DNA from: Lachnospiraceae bacterium
GTDB lineage: Bacteria; Bacillota; Clostridia; Lachnospirales; Lachnospiraceae
Assembly (NCBI GenBank): GCA_015056815.1
Contig: SVFN01000018.1
Coordinates: forward strand, 25,424-89,423
Reading direction: 5' to 3'
Length of the DNA: 64,000 nt
Shown piece by piece: positions 33,053-43,153 of the stretch. The notes under the pieces are model-generated. The model was not told the origin of the DNA and made no database searches. It saw nothing but the letters and a program-made list of their open reading frames with translations. The first letter of the stretch is position 1; the number at the start of each line of letters is the position of its first letter. Made by a program: the position numbers and the translations under genes.

Positions 33053-33946
33053 CTAATCCTCCGCTTTCGCTTCCTTTTCGTCTATCTGTTCCTTTAGATT
33101 CATGACGACAAGTACTTCTTCCATGTGTGCAAAATCCACAGCAGGCGTGATATAACCGGACTGTGTCAGATTGTTGGAATCGCCGTTTACTTCACTGATA
33201 TAGCCGATCAGAATACCCGGAAGATATTTGTCACTGATATAGGAAGTCACAACCTTGTCGCCAACCGATACCGTATTGCCTTCTCCGAGAACAAGCTGTG
33301 AAAATGTGATGCTGCCCCTCTGGTTCATGGTCATGAGATCACCGGATACGATCAGGCGGTCCTCCGTTGAAAGGATCATGGAGCTGACATTGGAATTGTC
33401 ATCTATGACGGAGATCACTTTTGCCCAGTTCTTTCCAACCTCTGTGACACGTCCGACCAGACCGCTCCCGGCCATTACGTTCATATCTACAGCAATTCCG
33501 TCATTGCTGCCTTTGTCGATCACAAAGCTGCCGAACCAGTTCCCGGCATTTTTTGCGATCACGCGGGCCCCCACTTTTTCGTAGTCCTCATATTGCTCAT
33601 CCAATTTATACAGTTCCCGCAAGCTGTTTAGCTCGTATTTGTCCTGCTGAAGCGCATTGTTTTCAATCGTAAGTGCATCAATTTCTTCCTTCAGACGTTT
33701 ATTTTCCTCCAGAAGTTCACGGATCTGGGCAAGCTCCTCGGTTCGGTCGTTTAAATATACGCCAACGCGGCTGATCCCCGTTTCAAAGGGCATGATCACA
33801 AAGCCGAACAGATTGGAAACGGGAGTGGACGGAAAATCCGTCAGAAATGTAATAGCCATCAGCATGACGCAGACAGCCGTCAGGATCAGTAACAAATATT
33901 TACTTGGAAGGGTAAATTTTGTACTCTTGTTCCTTCTGTTCTTCAT
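33053..33946 (-). CDS. mreC: Rod shape-determining protein MreC
   Basis: A 297-residue MreC: short basic cytoplasmic tail, one membrane helix (about 15-35), coiled coil (about 68-110, ELLEENKRLKEEIDALTIEN), then the double beta-barrel domain with VIDKGSNDGIAVDMNV and GLVGRVTEV. MreC activates PBP2-RodA. Full length, between mreB and mreD. Confidence 0.95.
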   Translation of the reverse strand: MKNRRNKSTKFTLPSKYLLLILTAVCVMLMAITFLTDFPSTPVSNLFGFVIMPFETGISRVGVYLNDRTEELAQIRELLEENKRLKEEIDALTIENNALQQDKYELNSLRELYKLDEQYEDYEKVGARVIAKNAGNWFGSFVIDKGSNDGIAVDMNVMAGSGLVGRVTEVGKNWAKVISVIDDNSNVSSMILSTEDRLIVSGDLMTMNQRGSITFSQLVLGEGNTVSVGDKVVTSYISDKYLPGILIGYISEVNGDSNNLTQSGYITPAVDFAHMEEVLVVMNLKEQIDEKEAKAED

Positions 33947-33949
33947 AGA

Positions 33950-34966
33950 TTATCTTCCCCCGCTCATTCCCTCTACCGAATAAGCAACTGATCTGTAATT
34001 TTCGTCTTTAATGATGCGCGAGATACCAAGCGCTACGCTCTCGACCGGATTCTGGGCCAGATTCACTTTCAGTCCGGTTCCCTTAGCCAAAAGCTCCGGG
34101 AAATGATTTACCTGACTCGCACCGCCTGTCAGATAAATGCCGTTGCGGTAGATATCTGCAGCAAGCTCCGGAGGTGTTCTTTCAAGGATCACTTTTACGT
34201 TATCGATAATGGAATCAAAGTTTTCCTGAAGTGCTTCATCCACCAGCTTGGTGGGGATCGCACGCTCTACCGGAAGACCGGTTACGATATCGCGGCCGTA
34301 TACCAGTGCGTCAGATCCGGATTCCTCGAGCTGTCCCAGGGAGATCTTGACTTTTTCGGCAGTCTTTCCGCCGATGATCAGACTATATTCTTTACGGATC
34401 GCATTGCGGATCGAATCGTCAAATTTCTGGCCGCCGACTTTGATCAGACGGCTTAACACAATACCTCCCAGAGAAAGGATCGAAATCTCTGTCGTATCAA
34501 AGCCGACATCCACAACAAAGACACCCTGTGAATTCTTGACATCGATATCCATTCCAAGACCATCCGCGATCGCCTTATCGACCATCATGACTTTTTTGGC
34601 CTTTACATTTGCTTTTTTGACCAGATCGTTAAAGGCACGTTTCTCTACTTCCGTCACATCCCAGGGAACGGCAATGTAATAGTCCGCGGGACGGATATTA
34701 TTGCGGCAAAGATCCAGAATAAAGCATTTGACAAGCATCTGCATATTCTTGATATCTGCGATGACCCCATTGCAAAGCGGATAAGAAATATGAATATTTC
34801 CGGGTGCTTTCTCATACATTTCAAAAGCATCATCTCCGTAAGCGAACAGATTGTTTTTATTCTCGATGGCGATCATATTCTTCTGACAAAGTATGGAATC
34901 GTCACCCTTTGCATAGATTTTAATGTTACTCGTACCCAAATCGATACCGTAGGCACTCGAAGACAT
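33950..34966 (-). CDS. mreB: Rod shape-determining protein MreB (divergent)
   Basis: A 338-residue actin-fold protein heading mreBCD. The first phosphate loop GIDLGTSNIKIY (7-18) is normal. The second, where MreB usually has DxGGGTTE, reads D153-V-G-F-D-T-T-E160. The adenosine motif LTGGASQ and SLGGIV are conserved. MreB polymers direct the elongation machinery; the altered loop may change nucleotide handling. Preceded by AAAGGAGGAGTAACAGT. A second MreB/Mbl elsewhere in the genome is possible. Confidence 0.9.
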   Translation of the reverse strand: MSSSAYGIDLGTSNIKIYAKGDDSILCQKNMIAIENKNNLFAYGDDAFEMYEKAPGNIHISYPLCNGVIADIKNMQMLVKCFILDLCRNNIRPADYYIAVPWDVTEVEKRAFNDLVKKANVKAKKVMMVDKAIADGLGMDIDVKNSQGVFVVDVGFDTTEISILSLGGIVLSRLIKVGGQKFDDSIRNAIRKEYSLIIGGKTAEKVKISLGQLEESGSDALVYGRDIVTGLPVERAIPTKLVDEALQENFDSIIDNVKVILERTPPELAADIYRNGIYLTGGASQVNHFPELLAKGTGLKVNLAQNPVESVALGISRIIKDENYRSVAYSVEGMSGGR

Positions 34967-34984
34967 ACTGTTACTCCTCCTTTA

Positions 34985-35683
34985 TTAAAAAAAACCTTTT
35001 TCTCTGAAACTGATATAGGTATTATTACCGATTATGATGTGATCTGCCAGAGTAAGCCCGATCAGCTTACAGGCGTTTATGATCCGTTCTGTCATATGTA
35101 AGTCATCCTTACTGGGAGTCGGATCTCCGCTGGGATGATTGTGTAAGAGAATGATCTGCGCGGCGTTGGCACGGAACGCATTCTTGAACAGCTCCCGAAC
35201 CGGTATCTGTGTGGAATTGATGCTTCCGAGCGATAATGTCATCTCGGCAAGAATGTGACATTTGCTGTCAAGATAAACAGCTATGCACTTTTCATATTCC
35301 AGATGTCTTAAATCTTCCATAAAATAAGCGGCAATAGATGCCGGACCTGTCAGGGCACTTTCATGAAGGATGCGCTGTCGTGAGATCCGCTTGGATAATT
35401 CAGCGATACATTTGATCTTTATGGCCTTGACTTCTCCGATCCCGTCAATCTCCATAAGCTGAGCTACCTCTACATGATGAAGCCCGGCAAGACCATGGCT
35501 GTTGCCGCAATGATGTAAGACATCATGTGCAAGGGTAAGGGCATCCCTGCCGGCCTTCCCGGTACGGATGATCACGGCTAAAAGCTCTTCATCGGAAAGC
35601 TGCTCTGCACCGTAGCGCAGAAACTTTTCGTAGGGTTTCAAGACCTCTGTCTCGCGTGATCCTGCATATTCTGTTGGTAACAT
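34985..35683 (-). CDS. radC: JAMM-domain protein RadC
   Basis: A 232-residue RadC. An N-terminal helix-hairpin-helix region (LSDEELLAVIIRTG; LMEIDGIGEVKAIKI) precedes a JAMM metal-binding domain with HNHPSGDPTPSKDD. Despite the old name, a DNA-repair role is not firmly shown. Located before mreB as in Bacillus (ysxA-mreB). Confidence 0.95.
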   Translation of the reverse strand: MLPTEYAGSRETEVLKPYEKFLRYGAEQLSDEELLAVIIRTGKAGRDALTLAHDVLHHCGNSHGLAGLHHVEVAQLMEIDGIGEVKAIKIKCIAELSKRISRQRILHESALTGPASIAAYFMEDLRHLEYEKCIAVYLDSKCHILAEMTLSLGSINSTQIPVRELFKNAFRANAAQIILLHNHPSGDPTPSKDDLHMTERIINACKLIGLTLADHIIIGNNTYISFREKGFF

Positions 35684-35823
35684 ATTCCTCCGTTCTCTCC
35701 GAACACGTATGAATACGTCTGCTCTTGCGCAACTATAAGTATATTAACACAGCCCTGCTTTTATGTATACAAATTTTCTTCTTTTTTTTCTGACGGCAAT
35801 CGCAGTAAAAAATGTCGAAATGC

Positions 35824-37107
35824 TTAAGGGAGACGGACGAGGCCGCTTTTTTTCATTTCCTGCAAAGTACGGATAATGCCGTATTTCGCATGATACCAGG
35901 TAAGTCCGCCCTGAAAATAAACGGCATAAGGCGGCTTGATCGGTCCGTCTGCACTCAGTTCAATAGAGGAACCGGATACGAAAGCGCCCGCCGCCATGAT
36001 CACCTTCGCATCATACCCGGGCATATCCCATGGCTCCGGCGTGACAAAGCTGTCTACAGGAGCTGCCGCCTGGATTCCTTTACAGAAAGCGATCACGCCT
36101 TCCGGATTGCCAAACGTAATGGCCTGAATAATATCAAAACGCTCCTCCGTAGCATTCGGAACAACGGAAAAACCGAGCTTTTCGTAGATATTTGCGGCCA
36201 GGATCGCGCCTTTTAAAGCTCCTGCTGTCACAGTAGGGGCCAGAAATAATCCCTGATAAAAGGATGCACTTACACCCAAAGACGCACCGACTTCTTTGCC
36301 GAGACCCGGTGAGGTCAGGCGGTAGGCTGCGTTTTCCACACACTCTTTTCTGCCTGCGATGTACCCGCCGATGGGTGCCAGACCGCCGCCCGGATTTTTG
36401 ATCAGAGAACCGACTACCATATCGGCACCGACATCTGTCGGCTCGATCTCCTGAACAAATTCGCCGTAACAGTTATCCACCATACAGATGATATCACTGC
36501 GGATGTTTTTGATAAAGGAAATGAGTTCGCCGATCCTTTCAACCGAAAGAGTCTTACGCGGCTCATAGCCCTTGGATCTTTGGATCGTAACCAGCCGGGT
36601 GCGTTCATTTATGGCATTTTTGATCCCTTCGTAGTCAAAATCCCCGTTCGGCAACAGATTCACCTGGGAATAAGTGATCCCGTATTCTTTCAAAGAGCCC
36701 CTGCTCTCTCTTATGCCAATGACTTCCTCCAGGGTATCATAAGGCTTCCCGACAGGGGAAAGCAGCTCATCTCCCGGTCTTAAGTTTGACATAAGTGCCA
36801 GTGCCAGTGCATGGGTGCCGCAGGTAATCTGCGGGCGGACAAGGGCGTCCTGGGTATGAAACAGATTCGCATAGACCTGTTCCAGCGTATCGCGCCCAAG
36901 GTCATTGTAGCCGTAGCCTGTAGTACCAAGAAGACAGGCTTCACTGACGTTTGCGTCCTGCATGGCCTTCAGGACTTTGAGTTGGTTTAGCTCTGCACGT
37001 CTGTCAATCTCGTCAAAACGGGATTTTAAAGACGTACAGATGTTTTCTGCATAGGTATAGACATCTTCATCTATTCCCAAAGTCTGATACATATTCCTTA
37101 CATTCAT
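35824..37107 (-). CDS. ynbB: PLP-dependent enzyme, YnbB / methionine gamma-lyase family
   Basis: A 427-residue fold-type I PLP enzyme of the group labelled aluminium resistance protein. The likely PLP lysine is in GSLIKNPGGG, after the VDNCYGEFVQ segment that holds the aspartate for the pyridine nitrogen. Relatives act like cystathionine or methionine gamma-lyases, but the natural substrate is unknown. The gene lies between miaA and radC; in Bacillus the family also sits near hfq, miaA and glnR. Confidence 0.88.
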   Translation of the reverse strand: MNVRNMYQTLGIDEDVYTYAENICTSLKSRFDEIDRRAELNQLKVLKAMQDANVSEACLLGTTGYGYNDLGRDTLEQVYANLFHTQDALVRPQITCGTHALALALMSNLRPGDELLSPVGKPYDTLEEVIGIRESRGSLKEYGITYSQVNLLPNGDFDYEGIKNAINERTRLVTIQRSKGYEPRKTLSVERIGELISFIKNIRSDIICMVDNCYGEFVQEIEPTDVGADMVVGSLIKNPGGGLAPIGGYIAGRKECVENAAYRLTSPGLGKEVGASLGVSASFYQGLFLAPTVTAGALKGAILAANIYEKLGFSVVPNATEERFDIIQAITFGNPEGVIAFCKGIQAAAPVDSFVTPEPWDMPGYDAKVIMAAGAFVSGSSIELSADGPIKPPYAVYFQGGLTWYHAKYGIIRTLQEMKKSGLVRLP

Positions 37108-37196
37108 GTTCCGATCGATTCCTTCCGTATTTTACGACTGATCAACAGACCGATGCGTATCTGGCATCTGCTTATGGTGCTGAAAATCCAATCCCC

Positions 37197-38132
37197 CTAG
37201 ATCAGCGATATGATATGATCACATAGTTTGTCCTCATCGTCGCCAAAGGCTTCTTTGTCGATCCAGATCACGTCGCGTTCCCTGCGAAACCAGGTGAGCT
37301 GGCGTTTGGCAAAATGACGGGTGTCCCGTTTCAAGAGCGTGACTGCGTCCTCAAGGGAGCATTCGCCGTCCAGATAGCTTAGGATTTCTTTGTAGCCAAG
37401 CCCCTGCATGGAAGTCATTCCCTTCTGACAGCCGGCCTCTTTGAGACGTCTGACTTCGTCCACAAGTCCCCATTCTAACATAAGATCGATCCTTTTTTCA
37501 ATACGTTTATACAAACGTTCGCGGTCCATGGTGAGGACAAAGTACCGAAAATCATAGGGGGAAGGCTTTTTTCGCTGCTCTTTATTGTGATCGGAAATTC
37601 TGGTTCCGGTGAGCTCATAATATTCGATCGCGCGGATCACACGCCGTACATTTCCGGCAGGGATCGCCTCTGCGGATTCGGGATCCAGCTTTTTCAGCCA
37701 GTCGTGCATATAGGCGGCGCCGTGAACGGCTGCCTTTTCTTCCAGTTCGCGCCGCAGACTTCCATTATCCTCCTCATTGGAGGCAAAGTCAATATCATAC
37801 AGCACGGACTGAATATAAAATCCGGTACCTCCCGCCAGGATCGGAACGTTTCCTCCGACATAGATCTCCTCCATCGCCTGTTTGGCAAGAGTTTGGAACA
37901 TCGTGATATTAAATTCTTCCGTCGGATCCAGAATATCGATCAGATGATGCCTTACACCGCACATTTCTTCCGGAGTGATCTTGGCACTGCCGATATCCAT
38001 TCCACGATAAACCTGCATGGAATCGGCAGAGATGATCTCTCCGCCGATTTTCTTTGCCAGTTTTATGGAAAGTGCCGTTTTACCGATCGCAGTAGGACCG
38101 GTTAAGACGATCAGCTTCTTCTTCTCTCCCAT
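37197..38132 (-). CDS. miaA: tRNA dimethylallyltransferase MiaA
   Basis: A 311-residue MiaA: P-loop GPTAIGKTALS, then ISADSMQVYRGMDIGSAK, the HHLIDI motif and the TRHFAKRQLTWFR C-terminal motif. It adds a dimethylallyl group to A37 of UNN-reading tRNAs; MiaB, encoded upstream in this window, then methylthiolates it. Follows mutL by 46 bp. Confidence 0.97.
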   Translation of the reverse strand: MGEKKKLIVLTGPTAIGKTALSIKLAKKIGGEIISADSMQVYRGMDIGSAKITPEEMCGVRHHLIDILDPTEEFNITMFQTLAKQAMEEIYVGGNVPILAGGTGFYIQSVLYDIDFASNEEDNGSLRRELEEKAAVHGAAYMHDWLKKLDPESAEAIPAGNVRRVIRAIEYYELTGTRISDHNKEQRKKPSPYDFRYFVLTMDRERLYKRIEKRIDLMLEWGLVDEVRRLKEAGCQKGMTSMQGLGYKEILSYLDGECSLEDAVTLLKRDTRHFAKRQLTWFRRERDVIWIDKEAFGDDEDKLCDHIISLI

Positions 38133-38178
38133 TTTTCTTTCCTTTCCCTTACGTTACAGAAAAAATTTCGTGTCTGTT

Positions 38179-40278
38179 TTACAGAATCCTCTTAAATTTC
38201 CGGTCAATCTCGTATTTGGTCATGGAAACGATCGTAGGCCGACCGTGAGGACACTGGAACGGATTCTCAAGAGAAAGCAGTTCCTTTACCAAAGCCTCCG
38301 CCTCCGTATGGGAAAGTCTGGTGTTCCCCTTTACCGCAGCCTTACAGGACATGCTGGCGATCTTATCCAATACCAGGTTAGCGTCTTTTTTGACCGGGAA
38401 ATCGATCAGTTCGTCGATCACCGACAAAAAGAGCTCTTTTTCGCTGCAGCCGTAAAGATCGGTGGGAACAGCCCTGAGCGCATAATCGTTCCCACCAAAT
38501 TCCTCAATCATAAAACCGAGCCGACTAAAGTAGTCAAAGTAAGTCAGAAGCACTTCCTTTTCACGGTCATCGAGACTGACGATCACCGGCGGAGCAAGCT
38601 GCTGGGAGGCAATGTTCTTTTCATGGAGCTGTTTTACGAAATGCTCATATTTGATCTTTTCGTGAGCGGCATGCTGGTCAATGAGATACATCTTATCATG
38701 AAAGGCAAGCACCCAGTAAGTGTCAAACAGTTGTCCGAGGATCTGATATTCGTCTCTTGCGGAAGCATTCATGATGGAATCGTCAAAAAGCACAAGCTGT
38801 TCGGCGGAGTCAATCGCCGGATTTGGCATTGACCGGCTCAGTCTTTCTGGCTGGCAGGCAGTTTCCATAGTATTATCTGCCGAATAAGTGTTTTCCTCTG
38901 AAAGTAAATCCTCCGACGGCAGGCCGTATGCTCCGGCAAGCTGCGCTGTCTCCGGATCCGGAGAGACAAAGCCGTTTTTGGCATCTGTCTTACTCTCTTC
39001 ATCAAAGAAAATGATCTCTCCGATTTCTTCCGCATCCTGTCTTTTCTGTTCTGTGCCGTCCCCGACATTTTGCGAATGTGTCTGCAAAACATTTTGCTGT
39101 ATTTCTTCTTTGATCTGAGTATGCTCATCGAGCACCGTTTTTAACAATGCTGCATCTTCTTTTGTCACGGGTTGCCGTTCAAGACGCTTCTTCTCAAACG
39201 GAGCCGGAATCCTCGCGGTCAATGACTTTTCCTGCTGTTTTAAGCTCTTACTGTCCGGCTTTTCCCGCTCTGTGATCGACGGGATCAGTTCGCCGTTTAA
39301 AAGGGTATCGTGTACGGCACCTGAGACAAAACGCAAAAAAGGCTCCTGATCCAGAATACGGATATCCATTTTGGTCGGATGTACATTGACATCGATCCGG
39401 TCGGTATCGATTGTGAAATGTAATACCGTAAAGGGATATTTGTGCTGCATCAGATAACCTTTATAGCCTTCTTCCAAAGCCTTGCTCACAAGATTGCTCT
39501 TTACATATCTTCCATTGATAAAAACGGTTTCATAACTTCTGTTACTGCGGTTTAAAATAGGCTTACCGAGATACCCTTCCAGACATATCCCGTCAGCTTC
39601 GGCTTTTAACGCCAGCAGTTCCCTCTGGGTATCCTTGCCGTAGATGCGGTAAATGACCTCTTTCAGATTCCCGTTTCCGGAAGTGAAAAACTTCGTCTGT
39701 CCGTTATTGATAAACTGAAAGGCGATATCCGGTCTGGAAAGAGCCATATGCTGCATCATGTCGGAGATATAACTGCCTTCCGTCATGGGCGTTTTCAAGA
39801 ACTTATGTCTGGCAGGCGTATTATAAAAAATATTGCGGGCAATGATGGTCGTTCCATCCGGAGCGCCGACTTCCTGCGGTCTGCCGGTCATGCCGGCGGT
39901 ACTTTCCACCCTGACTCCGCAAAGGCTGTCACGGACTTTGGTGATCATTTCCACCTGACAGACGGCACTGATGCTGGAAAGAGCCTCCCCGCGGAATCCC
40001 AGACTGCCGATCCTTGCCAGATCCTGTGCATCTTTGATCTTGCTGGTTGCATGCCGTAAAAACGCTTTGTTCAGTTCGTCCGCTTCGATCCCGCAGCCAT
40101 TGTCCGTCACGCGGATAAACGAGATCCCGCCGTCTTTGATCTCGACGGTAACACTGCCGGAGCCTGCGTCGATCGCATTTTCCACCAATTCCTTTACCAC
40201 ATTGCAAGGGCGTTCCACGACTTCTCCCGCCGCGATTTTGTTGACTGTTTCACTGTCTAGTACATTGATCTTACTCAT
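38179..40278 (-). CDS. mutL: DNA mismatch repair protein MutL
   Basis: A 699-residue MutL. The GHKL ATPase N-terminus has AAGEVVERP, DNGCGIE and GFRGEALSSIS. A variable linker (about 340-500) follows. The C-terminal domain has the endonuclease motif DQHAAHEKIKYE plus SCKAAVKGN and CPHGRPT, so this MutL should nick DNA itself, as expected for a bacterium without MutH. One base separates it from mutS. Confidence 0.97.
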   Translation of the reverse strand: MSKINVLDSETVNKIAAGEVVERPCNVVKELVENAIDAGSGSVTVEIKDGGISFIRVTDNGCGIEADELNKAFLRHATSKIKDAQDLARIGSLGFRGEALSSISAVCQVEMITKVRDSLCGVRVESTAGMTGRPQEVGAPDGTTIIARNIFYNTPARHKFLKTPMTEGSYISDMMQHMALSRPDIAFQFINNGQTKFFTSGNGNLKEVIYRIYGKDTQRELLALKAEADGICLEGYLGKPILNRSNRSYETVFINGRYVKSNLVSKALEEGYKGYLMQHKYPFTVLHFTIDTDRIDVNVHPTKMDIRILDQEPFLRFVSGAVHDTLLNGELIPSITEREKPDSKSLKQQEKSLTARIPAPFEKKRLERQPVTKEDAALLKTVLDEHTQIKEEIQQNVLQTHSQNVGDGTEQKRQDAEEIGEIIFFDEESKTDAKNGFVSPDPETAQLAGAYGLPSEDLLSEENTYSADNTMETACQPERLSRSMPNPAIDSAEQLVLFDDSIMNASARDEYQILGQLFDTYWVLAFHDKMYLIDQHAAHEKIKYEHFVKQLHEKNIASQQLAPPVIVSLDDREKEVLLTYFDYFSRLGFMIEEFGGNDYALRAVPTDLYGCSEKELFLSVIDELIDFPVKKDANLVLDKIASMSCKAAVKGNTRLSHTEAEALVKELLSLENPFQCPHGRPTIVSMTKYEIDRKFKRIL

Positions 40279-40279
40279 A

Positions 40280-42925
40280 TTACCACCGGTTCTTTATCGA
40301 ATTCTGTAACTTGTATAATGTATTTAAGGCATCAAGCGGCGTAAGATTGGGGATGTCGATCTCCGACAATTCCTTTAAGATGTCAGCGTCTGTGTTGGTA
40401 TCAAACAAAGACATCTGCTCTAAATCCACCTGATCATACTTTTTCAATTTTTTCTTCTCATGCTTCTGATCGATCTGGATCGCCTGGATCTTTTCCGTCA
40501 TATCATTTTCGGAAAGCTGGGAAGCGATGACCTTCGCACGGTCGATGACCATATCCGGCACGCCTGCAAGCTTTGCAACCTGAATGCCATAGCTCCTGTC
40601 AGCACCGCCTTTTACGATCTTTCGTAGGAATACGATATCATCGCCCTTTTCCTTGACCGCGATACAGTAATTGTTTACATTGTCCATCTTGCCTTCCAGC
40701 TCTGTCAGTTCGTGATAATGCGTCGCAAACAAAGTCTTGGCACCCAGAAGTTTTCTGTTACTGATATGTTCGATCACGGCCCAGGCGATGCTGAGACCAT
40801 CAAAGGTAGACGTGCCTCGTCCGATCTCATCTAAGATCAGAAGACTTCTGGAAGTCGCATTTCTAAGGATATTTGCCACCTCATTCATCTCGACCATAAA
40901 CGTACTCTGTCCGCTTGCCAGATCATCGGATGCTCCCACGCGGGTAAAGATCCGGTCCACGATCCCGATGTCGGCACTGTCTGCCGGGACAAAGCTGCCG
41001 ATCTGAGCCATCAAAACGATCAGCGCAGACTGGCGCATATAGGTGGATTTCCCTGCCATATTCGGTCCTGTGATGACAGAGATCTGATGCTTCCCGTTGT
41101 CAAGGAACGTATCGTTTGCGATGAACATATCGTGTTCGATCATTTTTTCCACAACCGGGTGTCTGCCGCCCTTGATCTGGATCTTCCCTTTCAGATTGAG
41201 CATCGGACGGACATAATGGTTGCGCTCCGCCACATAGGCAAGGGAGCAGAACACATCAAGAGCTGCCACTGCCTTGGCGGTTTTCTGGATCCGTTCCATA
41301 TTATCGGCAATCTGATCACGGATCTCGCAGAACAGATCATATTCCAAGGTATTTAATTTATCCTCGGCGTTTAAGATGGAATCCTCCATTTCTTTCAGCT
41401 TCGGCATTGTGTAGCGCTCTGCATTTACCAGCGTCTGCTTGCGGATATAATCTTCCGGAACAAGATCCTTATACGAATTGGTGACTTCCAGATAATAACC
41501 GAAGACCTTGTTGTATTTGATCTTAAGGTTTTTGATACCGGTCCGCTCTCTTTCGGAATCCTCCAGTCCGGCAAGCCAGCTTTTTCCTTCGGTCTTGGCT
41601 TTCCGGAAATAATCCACGTCTTCATGGAAGCCGTCTTTAAAGATACCGCCCTCCCTGATCGTGATGGGCGGCTCCTCGCAGATGGAAGCGTCGATGAGGT
41701 CATGGATATCCTCCAGCCCGTCAATATCTTCCCGGAGCTTTTTTAACAGATCCGCGTCAAACTCCTCCAGAACAACCTTGATCGCAGGCAGCATCGCAAG
41801 GGAATTGCGAAATGCGATCATGTCCCTGGGATTTGCCGTCTTATAACTGATGCGGCCCAGAAGACGCTCCAGATCATAGATGGAGTTTAAGTATTCGCGC
41901 AGCTCGTCACGGCTTAATCCATTTGAAAACAGACATTCCACGGCATCAAGCCTGAGACTGATCTCCTCCTTGTCGATCAGGGGACGTTCCAGATAGGACC
42001 GCAGTGTCCTTGCCCCCATAGCCGTTTTGGTCTTATCAAGTACCCATAACAGCGAACCTCTTTTCTGCTTCTCGCGCAAGGTCTCACACAGTTCGAGATT
42101 GCGTCTTGAGGAGCTGTCCAATAACATATATTTGCTGACAAGATAAGGAGTGATATGATTGATATGCTCCAAGCCTGTTTTCTGCGTCTCGTGCAGATAA
42201 TTCAAAACGGCACCGGCCGCGATCACGCCTCCCGCAAAATCCTCCATGCTGACCGCAGTCAATGTCTGCGCTTTTAATTGGGAAAGCAGAACCTTCTGGC
42301 AGATATCGTCATCAAAATACCACGTTTCCAGGGAATAAAGAGTAATCCCGAGTCTGCCGCGCAGATCCTCCAGATCAAACCCGCTGACCAGAAAACCGTC
42401 GTTGCAGATGATCTCAGAAGGCATAAAGCGATTGATCTCATCAAAAAGCTTTTTCTTATCGTCGATCTCGGTCACATAGAAATCGCCGGTGGTCACATCG
42501 ATCGTGGAAACGCCGATGGTATTATCCAGATAGACAATACACATCAGGTAATTATTCTTGGACTCCTCCAAAGCCTGCGTGTTTAAGTTCGTACCGGGCG
42601 TAACGATCCTGGTCACTTCACGCTTCACCAGTCCCTTGGCAAGTTTCGGATCCTCTACCTGTTCGCAGATCGCGACTTTATAGCCTTTGGATACCAGTCT
42701 GGTCAGATATCCTTCGACTGCATGATAAGGCACACCGCACATGGGAGCACGTTCTTCCAGGCCGCATTGTTTGCCGGTAAGCGTCAGCTCCAGCTCTTTG
42801 GAAGCAATCTCGGCGTCTTCAAAAAACATTTCATAAAAATCTCCCAGCCGGTAAAACAGAATACAGTCCTTGTACTCCTTTTTGGTCTCCATATACTGTT
42901 TCATCATGGGTGTAAGCTCTGCCAC
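40280..42925 (-). CDS. mutS: DNA mismatch repair protein MutS
   Basis: An 881-residue MutS. The mismatch-wedge motif FYEMFFEDA is at about 28-36; the ATPase carries GPNMAGKSTYMRQ, LILDEIGRGTSTFDG and TLFATHYHEL. It recognises mismatches and recruits MutL. The start is a GTG at 42925 with GAGGATACC upstream; it matches the conserved TPMMKQYM opening. Confidence 0.97.
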   Translation of the reverse strand: MAELTPMMKQYMETKKEYKDCILFYRLGDFYEMFFEDAEIASKELELTLTGKQCGLEERAPMCGVPYHAVEGYLTRLVSKGYKVAICEQVEDPKLAKGLVKREVTRIVTPGTNLNTQALEESKNNYLMCIVYLDNTIGVSTIDVTTGDFYVTEIDDKKKLFDEINRFMPSEIICNDGFLVSGFDLEDLRGRLGITLYSLETWYFDDDICQKVLLSQLKAQTLTAVSMEDFAGGVIAAGAVLNYLHETQKTGLEHINHITPYLVSKYMLLDSSSRRNLELCETLREKQKRGSLLWVLDKTKTAMGARTLRSYLERPLIDKEEISLRLDAVECLFSNGLSRDELREYLNSIYDLERLLGRISYKTANPRDMIAFRNSLAMLPAIKVVLEEFDADLLKKLREDIDGLEDIHDLIDASICEEPPITIREGGIFKDGFHEDVDYFRKAKTEGKSWLAGLEDSERERTGIKNLKIKYNKVFGYYLEVTNSYKDLVPEDYIRKQTLVNAERYTMPKLKEMEDSILNAEDKLNTLEYDLFCEIRDQIADNMERIQKTAKAVAALDVFCSLAYVAERNHYVRPMLNLKGKIQIKGGRHPVVEKMIEHDMFIANDTFLDNGKHQISVITGPNMAGKSTYMRQSALIVLMAQIGSFVPADSADIGIVDRIFTRVGASDDLASGQSTFMVEMNEVANILRNATSRSLLILDEIGRGTSTFDGLSIAWAVIEHISNRKLLGAKTLFATHYHELTELEGKMDNVNNYCIAVKEKGDDIVFLRKIVKGGADRSYGIQVAKLAGVPDMVIDRAKVIASQLSENDMTEKIQAIQIDQKHEKKKLKKYDQVDLEQMSLFDTNTDADILKELSEIDIPNLTPLDALNTLYKLQNSIKNRW

Positions 42926-43078
42926 TTTGGTATCCTCATTTCCTATGCATATTTACTACATATAGTAGCTTTCTATAAAAAAAGATCTTTCAACACACAA
43001 GGTAGTATATCAAAGAAATCCATTTTCTTCAAGAATCAGGGAAAAAATAAAAAAATTAAAAATGCAAAAAGAGATCAC

Positions 43079-43126
43079 AAAAAAAGAGAAGTATTAAGTA
43101 CTGTGACTTACTTTCCTTCTCTTTTT
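43079..43126 (-). terminator. Terminator after miaB
   Basis: Minus strand: AAAAAGAGAAG..., an inner AAGTA/TACTT stem, CTTCTCTTTTTTT. It lies between miaB and mutS; the gap 42927-43078 is AT-rich and otherwise empty apart from a short TACTA/TAGTA repeat. Confidence 0.75.
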
Positions 43127-43153
43127 ACTCTGGGTTCTTATTGCTTCAATACG

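Noticed and set aside
38017..38832. A 271-codon plus-strand frame over the miaA-mutL junction
   Set aside because: It is antisense to two well-conserved genes and has no recognisable domain.
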